Source: Diatrype stigma
Taxonomy: Eukaryota; Ascomycota; Sordariomycetes; Xylariales; Diatrypaceae
Assembly: GCA_022225965.2 (NCBI GenBank)
Contig: JAKJXP020000096.1
Coordinates: forward strand, 124,001 to 188,000
Length of the DNA: 64,000 nucleotides
Direction of reading: 5' to 3'
Shown in pieces: positions 51,323 to 64,000 of the stretch; positions within the stretch are counted from its first letter, which is position 1; each line of letters begins with the position of its first letter. Position numbers and translations under genes: made by a program. The notes beneath the pieces are model-generated. The model had not been told where the DNA came from, made no database searches, and saw only the letters and a program-made list of their open reading frames with translations.

Positions 51323-52762
51323 ATGATGCTTGGGTACAATAACTACTCGACGGTAACACATCACCCTCACAACAACCACTACAAACGGAATCGGAGTCGT
51401 CCACAACAACGGCAGCTACTCGACGACTCGAATACTTACAATAGCGCGGGCTCGAGTTTCCATTCGACTCCCACGACGACAACCCCGACACCACAGCAAG
51501 CCTTCGACGACCACCCGTTACGAGCAGCGGCTGCCTCCGCGATAGGCATCAACAGCCAGAACCTCAACCAGGTGCCTGACCTGATGCCTTCAGAGTCTTG
51601 GATGCTCCATAACCAGCATACTCCAACTGCTGCACAGCGTTTAGGTCACCAGCGCGAGTCCTCTCTCTCGTCTCTAGGCTCCAATGGCCCGGCATCGCCC
51701 TACAACCCAAACATATCGAACCCACAAATAGCTGTTACCGAGTCGGGCAACAACGATGGGTTCCACGAGCTGAACTCAGGTGACGGTGCCTACTCTTACC
51801 AGCTGAATAAGCACATGCCCGACCATTTCTACACGAGTGCGCTGGCGGGCTCCAACAATGCAAAGAGCCGCCACCGGAATAGTGTCAACAACAGTGGATA
51901 CACGGCTATGGCTGGCTCCTCGTTCGCTGATGGCTTGCCCATCCTATCACCATCGGCAGCGCAGCAGAAGTCGAGAGGCGATCGGGGCCTTGCGCCAGCC
52001 CTTGAACTTTCAGCCAGTAACGGGTCGTCCACGAGATCGCATCCCGTCTCTGTGGCGAGTTCTACTGCGGACGATGACTCACCCGCCACGCCATCCCTTC
52101 ACGAGCCTGAGGAGGATACCAGAAGGCCCAAGAATGGTGAGAATTCCGAATTTTCAATCCTACGTTACCTCAGTGACTCTGATGATGACATATGCTCACA
52201 TTCTTTCTTGGACGGCCTAGTCTTTAACCAGAACCTTCCTCCAAAACTAGACCGCACTCTGACGGATGTCTACACGGACGAGCTGTATAATCCAAACTTC
52301 ACCTTCACTTCAGCATCGCCACCTCAGACAGTAGCCATGTCGCCAAGTAACGATGTCTTCGCGCAGAGACTCCATGCAGCCAACAGCCAGCACCTCAGCG
52401 CTGCGCAGTCGCCTGACTCGAGCACATCGCGAGACCGGTCGCCATTCCGCCAGTGCTCTCCATACGCATCAACTGTCAATGACTTCGCGCAGATCGGGAT
52501 GAACCAGGTTCGACTTGGATCGGCGCAACATATGCGCGAGAAGAGGAAGGCTGAGCAGGACGCGAGGGAGATCCAGCACCAAATGGCACGCAGCACAGCA
52601 CGTCAATCCGGCACGCCTAACACGATCTCTCCCAAGGATGCTGTCTTGGATTTCAACGAGCCGGAAGATGGTTCCAACTTCCCGCTGTTTTCCCCACACG
52701 AGACCAGTGGGTTCAAGATGGAGTCACTAAGTCACAACAGCAACAGTGGGGCACCGCAACAT

Positions 52763-52814
<52 letters not shown>

Positions 52815-53476
52815 CAAACCAGTCGTTTCGATCTATCAGCACAGCTACTCCAGTTCCAAGCGCTTTCAACTTCTCCATGCCGGCCAATCTCCACATGCCG
52901 CAGCAGTATCCGTTCATTTCGCGTTCACATTCGCAACACGAACAGAATCAGCAGCAGACCACGCCGACAACTTCGAACTTTTCACGGGTCAGCTCTATTG
53001 ATATTGGCACCCCGGACTTCAGTGATTTACCTGCGCAGAAGCCACCAGGAACGAAGGCCGACGGGGGTACGTACACATGTACATATCACGGCTGCAGCCT
53101 TCGGTTCGAAACTCCAGCCCTTCTACAGAAGCACAAACGCGAGGGTCACCGGCAGGCAACGGCGCTCAATGCTATTCGAAGCCCCGTGGGAGGGATGACT
53201 AGTACTCTTCTCAACAGCCAGGCTGGACCTCACAAGTGCGAGAGGATCAACCCGAGCACGGGCAAGCCCTGCAACACGGTTTTCTCCAGACCGTACGATC
53301 TTACCCGTCACGAGGACACTATTCACAACGCTCGCAAGCAGAAGGTCCGATGTAACCTATGTACGGAAGAGAAGACCTTCAGCCGGGCAGACGCACTTAC
53401 CAGACACTACCGCGTATGCCATCCCGATGTGGAATTCCCCGGCAAGCATCGGCGGCGGGGCGGCAGTGCTGCTTAA
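51323..53476 (+). CDS. Rpn4-like C2H2 transcription activator
   Basis: An intronless gene for 717 residues. The first 550 residues are Ser/Asn/Gln-rich and probably disordered. An acidic patch (YLSDSDDDICSHSFLDGL, then TLTDVYTDELYNPNF) may be an activation domain or degron. A 17-residue polyglutamine tract is encoded at 52763-52813. Three fingers follow: C586/C591/H604/H609; C639/C650/H663/H668 with an unusual ten-residue cysteine spacing (CERINPSTGKPC, then FSRPYDLTRHEDTIH); and C677/C680/H695/H700 (KTFSRADALTRH). The wide-spaced finger followed by a K-T-F-S-R-x-D-A-L-[ST]-R-H finger resembles yeast Rpn4, the activator of proteasome genes. That link comes from recalled family resemblance, not a search. 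Nuclear location is expected. Confidence 0.85.
52763..52813 (+). repeat. CAG/CAA repeat encoding 17 glutamines
   Basis: Seventeen consecutive CAG or CAA codons; two CAA codons interrupt the pure CAG run. The tract lies in the disordered part of the Rpn4-like protein and is likely length-variable between strains. Confidence 0.95.
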
Positions 53477-56224
53477 CTAAATCGTTCGGAGGGCGCCCAC
53501 GCATACTGACTCCTGCATATTGGCATAACCCGGTTCGGACGACGGCATGAGTGCATCCATGCGTCCATGCACCCATGCCATGTCATGCCAGCAAACCCTA
53601 AACCCAGCAGTTTACTCGAGCATCCTTTTCTTTTCCTTCGTACGGCCACATTGCATCGTATCATCGCATCATCGCATCACGCCGTGTCCATGGTGTCAAA
53701 TGTCGCATCACGCCGCATTACGTTGTGCAGACAGGCAATGCTGTGCAATGACGACTCAATCGCATCTCGACACGAAGCTGATTCGAGAGCTCTGACAGCG
53801 CCCAAGTGCATGCAGCACGACCCGGCATGGGCCCGATTACCCCAAAGCCGTTCCAGTCCCGTCATCCAGGGTCCAACGTCAATATGCAGGGTCCTGCTTA
53901 GTCCTGCTGGCCAAGACCAGGCTTGATCCCGTTCCGGCATCGATCGGCACATTAGGGCAGGTTTTGTCCCACTTCCGCTGATCCCTTCTGCGGGCCCAAT
54001 TGGTCGCCCGCCGCAGGTTGAACGCCTATGACGTCAGGCACTCGAGCTCCCCCTCTGCACCCTCTGCGTCTTCTGCACCATCATCGACACCACTGACACC
54101 ACGGACACCCTCCCGCACCACCACCTGCAGAAAAATGAACACTTGTCGTCGATAACGGGCTCTACGACATCATAGCCCAACCTTATTCCATGCATGCACA
54201 TCAATGGCTTGCTGCTGCCGCTAGCGATGTCGTCTCGCCGCTGCTTTCCCCGTTGCTTTCCCACTATCTGCTATCTATCTGCTATCTGCTATCTGCTATC
54301 GAGCGACACACCCCAAGTCCAACGACCGGAACTAGATTGTTACCTACTCGATCTATTCTCTCGGGCTTGCATGACCCTTCTTATCATCATCAACGTCGTC
54401 ATCGTTGTATTGTCACCACAAAATGTCACTCTGCCTACCCACCCTGACCACCGACCCTTCCGTCGCATGGTGACGTGGGCCTATCCGTCATAGCTTCCCC
54501 CCTTCCCCCATCTTGGTATGGTCGGCAAGCGGGGTGCGGAACAGTCCCCTTGCATTAAGTTACGACACCTTCTTCTTCTTTTTCTCATGTATTATTTTTC
54601 CCGTACCATTTTCTACTTCGGGTTCATTCTTAATTTCCTCGATTCCCTTGACGTCATCCGAACAAGGGATTTTACTGCATTTCAATCATCGCTATTATAG
54701 ACTCGGGTGGGCCAGGAGGATGGCCCGGGTTGGCGCACCGCTAACGTCTTAATGACTTACATTAATGTCTCCATGTACCATTATCATATCTTGTCCGTAT
54801 CAGCGGTAGCGTGCCATCCTATCCTTTTTCGGCGGTTGTCTCAGATTACTTCCCTATGTCTTTACTTTTTTCTTACGTTTTAGACTTCTGTACGATACTA
54901 GCGGGGGCATGGTCGGTGGAGTTTGCGGGAAAATGGATGACGTTGATGACTTATAACGAGATTGTATGAGAGAGAACCGCTCAGAAAGGAGAAGAGAGGC
55001 TTGGTTTTCCAAAGGGGAAATAAAGAAAAACGTTTGGGATTGGCGTCGTGTTTCATATTATGCGGGACGTGAAAACACGAAATAGGTCGCTGGCGTCAGA
55101 AGAAGGCTGCTCGTTTGTACGATGAGCGATTTGGCAGGAAGACAGCCCGGGAATTCTCTTTACCAATAGATCATGAGCTTTACCAACAACGGTGGTATAT
55201 AATCACTCAGAACAAATTAATCCTCGGGCATTTCCCCGGGCTTGCATACCTACTTACACGCCCCTTTTTGGTATGAAAATACGTTGGTTGGCTAATTGGC
55301 CAATCAAAAAAGTGACCATGTAGATTCTGCATCATCCTCATAAGGGGGCAGACATATCATTGCCTAGCATTGATGTTAGCCTGACATACGTGACACATCC
55401 AACGGCGCTCCAATGGCCCGGTTTGCAATTGGCAAGGGGCTTGGTACAGTGCATTGCATAGATGCCCAAGACGCCCCCGAGACGCCTGCTTGCACGCAAC
55501 AGCAGCGCTGCCAAGAGTCTAGGAAGGCTACCGGCATCATGGCGATATGTTTATTCGTAACCAGAGCCTGCCATGCAGTGACTGGCTGGCGATGCAGTGT
55601 ACCGTTGTTCGACATGAGCTCTGGCCGGTCCCTTGTAAGTGTGGTAAGGATATCGAAGTCAATGCTAAACTAACCGACCTTTGAGACCCCATCTGCCGCC
55701 ACGTATCATGTGTAAAGAGGGTTCGCAAGGTCTGGGAAAGAACAGGACACGATAGTAATGCAAAGGCGTGAAGAGATCCAGCAGCAGCAACAGCATTAGC
55801 GCCAAGGTCAGGCGTGAGAGGCACAAAGTGTCCCATCATGTATGGTATCGGATCTTACTGTATTGGCAACTACCGATAGTAGGACCCCAAATACATAGGC
55901 ATCCACTCGCGCTTTAAGCATTCATTACAAGTTAATCGTGTAATGATTGTCAGAGTCACGGGGGATGTGTCTTTGATTGTCCATAGAAGTAATATTGTCT
56001 ATCTACCATAACGGAGAGGAACTGCCACATCCATCGACTTATGATGATAAAACCGAAGATCGTTAAATTCCCAACCCTAGGATCCCGGTTTGTACAGAGT
56101 GAAGACTTGGTGAGGATAGATACAGTATCACTATCTCCCATATATAAGGGTAAGACACGCAAGTAGGTAAGTAACATAACGGCAGCAGCAGGACACAAAC
56201 CGAGCAGATCATCTGTGTAGTATC
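53477..56224. other. Intergenic, Rpn4-like gene to AROM
   Basis: This is 2.7 kb between convergent 3' ends. A CTATCTG heptamer repeats near 54265-54300. Short frames at 53547-53952, 54034-54752 and 55376-55839 overlap one another on both strands and have no motif, so none is called. Confidence 0.55.
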
Positions 56225-62306
<6,082 letters not shown>

Positions 62307-64000
62307 ATGGCAGTCCTTGTGGATAATGTCAGTGACGAGGACAAAAGTCTTGAGACGGGCCAGGAACCCCAATACGAACCGATTCACCTGAGTGGCCAGG
62401 AAAGTTCGCAAGAACCGACGCGTACCAGTTCCAGAGTGTCCGCTTCTCGGCAATCCCTTTCAGCTAAGTCGGCGTCGATAGCTCGTGTGCGTTCTCAGAA
62501 TGGCCACGGCTGTGCCGACTTGGACGAGAGCGAGTGGCCCGACGATACGCTCTCACCAGACCGCACTGAGCTCGAGAAAGACCCCTTTGAGGTGTCATGG
62601 GAAAGTGAGGATGAGCCTCTGTGCCCCCGCAGCTTACCGCTCATTCGCAAGTGGATTATTGTTCTCATCGTTGGCATGGGTAGCCTCTGCGTGTAGGTCT
62701 GCCCCGTCGTAGCTTGGTGAAAGGCATCATCCTTTACCGTCCCGTCCCGGGCGGAGGTCGACTTATACTGACAGCCTGTCAGTACATGTACGAGCTCAAT
62801 CTACACGTCCACGTATAGCCAGATGAACCCCGAGTTCGGCATTTCTACTATTGTGGGAACCGTCGGCTTATCAACTTTCGTGCTCGGGCGTAAGTCTAAA
62901 TCCGACCCCCAGTCTGCCCCCTGGCCTGATCGCGAACCGTACTAACGACGGAATCAGTGGCACTTGGCCCGCTACTCTTGAGTCCACTGAGTGAATTCTA
63001 TGGTAGAAGACCGATTTACATAGTTTCCTGGGGGATGTTTCTTATCTGGCTGATACCCTGCGCCGTTGCTCGAAACACGCAAACGATACTGATTGTAAGA
63101 GTGCATCTGGTGCCCGTGGATGGTCTCAGTTAGATGCGGGCCCCGAAATTACTGTAAAAAAACATTCGCTGATTCCACATACCCCGTAGGCGCGCTTCTT
63201 CGACGGATTTGGCGGGAGCTCTTTCCTCAGCGTCGCTGGTGGAACGGTCAGCGACGTCTTCAGGCGTGATCAGATTCAAGCGCCGATGGCTATTATCGCT
63301 CTGAGTCCATTCATAGGTAGGCCTTTCAGCGTCCCTGGGTTCCTCTTCATCAAGTTAATCATCATTAGGACCGAGTCTAGGGCCTTTGCTCGGCGGCTTC
63401 GTCAATTTCCATACGAACTGGAGGTGGACATACTACGTAAGTATCCCAACTCGGGTCATCCATGGATGTATCGTCCGAAGTGGCAATCATGAGGTACCAG
63501 TGGCTAACAATCTACGGGCGTAGTTCATAATCATCTGGGCATCTGCTTTATTGCTGCTGATTATATTTCTTGCCCCTGAGACATACCGTATGATACCAGT
63601 GGCACCCCTTCTCTGTCCCTAGCGACGGCCACTGCAAGCTAACGCTATTATAGATCCAATCAAGCTAAGGGAGAAAGCGAGAGCCCTAAGGAGGGAGACA
63701 GGGGATGATCGGTGGAAGTCTCCAATGGAAAAAGCCACCAAGTCCATCCCCAGGACCATCGGATTGTCCCTCCTTCGGCCTTTCCAACTGCTCATTTTTG
63801 AGCCGATGTGCTTGCTCCTTTGTATATTCTCAGCCATCCTGCTGGGCGTGCTTTACCTTTTCTTCGGAGCCTTTGGCGTCATCTTCGGCCATAACTATGG
63901 TTTCAACCTTTGGCAGACCGGCCTATCCTTCCTCGGCATTTTTGTTGGTATGGTGCTCTGCTCTGCCACAGACCCCCTCTGGCGGCGGGTGCATGGATGG
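62307..64000 (+). CDS. MFS transporter, DHA1 drug/polyamine type (5' part, seven exons seen)
   Basis: Exons 62307-62692, 62783-62889, 62958-63094, 63190-63316, 63369-63436, 63524-63587 and 63654-64000 join in one frame. The window edge cuts the gene. The introns are 52-95 nt. The product is a plasma- or vacuolar-membrane H+ antiporter-like protein with a cytosolic Ser/Glu-rich N-terminus of about 115 residues. TM1 follows (KWIIVLIVGMGSLCV), then the cue TCTSSIYTSTYSQM, motif A-like SPLSEFYGRRP, ARFFDGFGGSSFLSVAGG, GPSLGPLLGGFVNFHTNWRW, the APETYHP linker and the start of the second half (LRPFQLLIFEPM). These blocks are typical of Flu1/Tpo1-like DHA1 transporters. I chose the ATG at 62307 (good context, AAACCATGG) over an in-frame ATG at 62130. 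Substrate unknown. Confidence 0.92.

Overview
This window is nuclear DNA of a filamentous ascomycete (Pezizomycotina). Several things point there: short spliceosomal introns (52-174 nt) with GTA/GTG donors and CTAAC/CTGAC-type branch sites, a five-domain AROM protein, a divergent intron-containing histone H3/H4 pair, and fungal families such as 2EXR, DHA1-type MFS and C2H2 regulators. Sordariomycetes is the most likely class, but that is inference from general resemblance and I cannot name a genus.

Layout. 0-10 kb: a 2EXR-domain protein, a GH78 alpha-L-rhamnosidase, a capsular-polysaccharide/sugar-binding-type glycosyltransferase and an orphan 190-aa protein. 10-26 kb: mostly gene-free DNA broken by one C2H2 regulator (17.1-18.4 kb). 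It holds a 39-nt G tract, several minisatellites and a 555-bp element with 16-bp terminal inverted repeats and TAA target duplications (PIF/Harbinger-type MITE) that carries five exact copies of the 9-mer GGTAGCCAC. 26-37 kb: a housekeeping block with XPD/Rad3 helicase (+), convergent with splicing factor Prp3 (-), which is divergent from the RNA polymerase I largest subunit (+). 38.6-41.5 kb: histones H3 (-) and H4 (+) as a divergent pair with matching TATA-like elements. 41.5-51.3 kb: a 9.8-kb gene desert. 51.3-53.5 kb: an Rpn4-like C2H2 activator with a polyglutamine tract. 56.2-61.1 kb: the pentafunctional AROM enzyme (-). 62.3-64 kb: the 5' part of an MFS drug/polyamine-type transporter, cut by the window edge.

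The genes are mainly independent housekeeping functions: DNA repair/transcription (XPD), rRNA synthesis (A190), splicing (Prp3), chromatin (H3/H4), probable proteasome regulation (Rpn4-like) and aromatic amino acid synthesis (AROM). A few accessory functions are added (rhamnosidase, glycosyltransferase, MFS). I see no biosynthetic cluster, CRISPR, convincing tRNA/rRNA gene or virus. The most interesting signals are the motif-loaded MITE, the sequon-rich rhamnosidase with no signal peptide, an abrupt rise in third-position GC in the 3' parts of several genes, and a recurrent intergenic 10-bp palindrome (TACCTAGGTA). Gene models below were spliced by hand and checked for reading frame.
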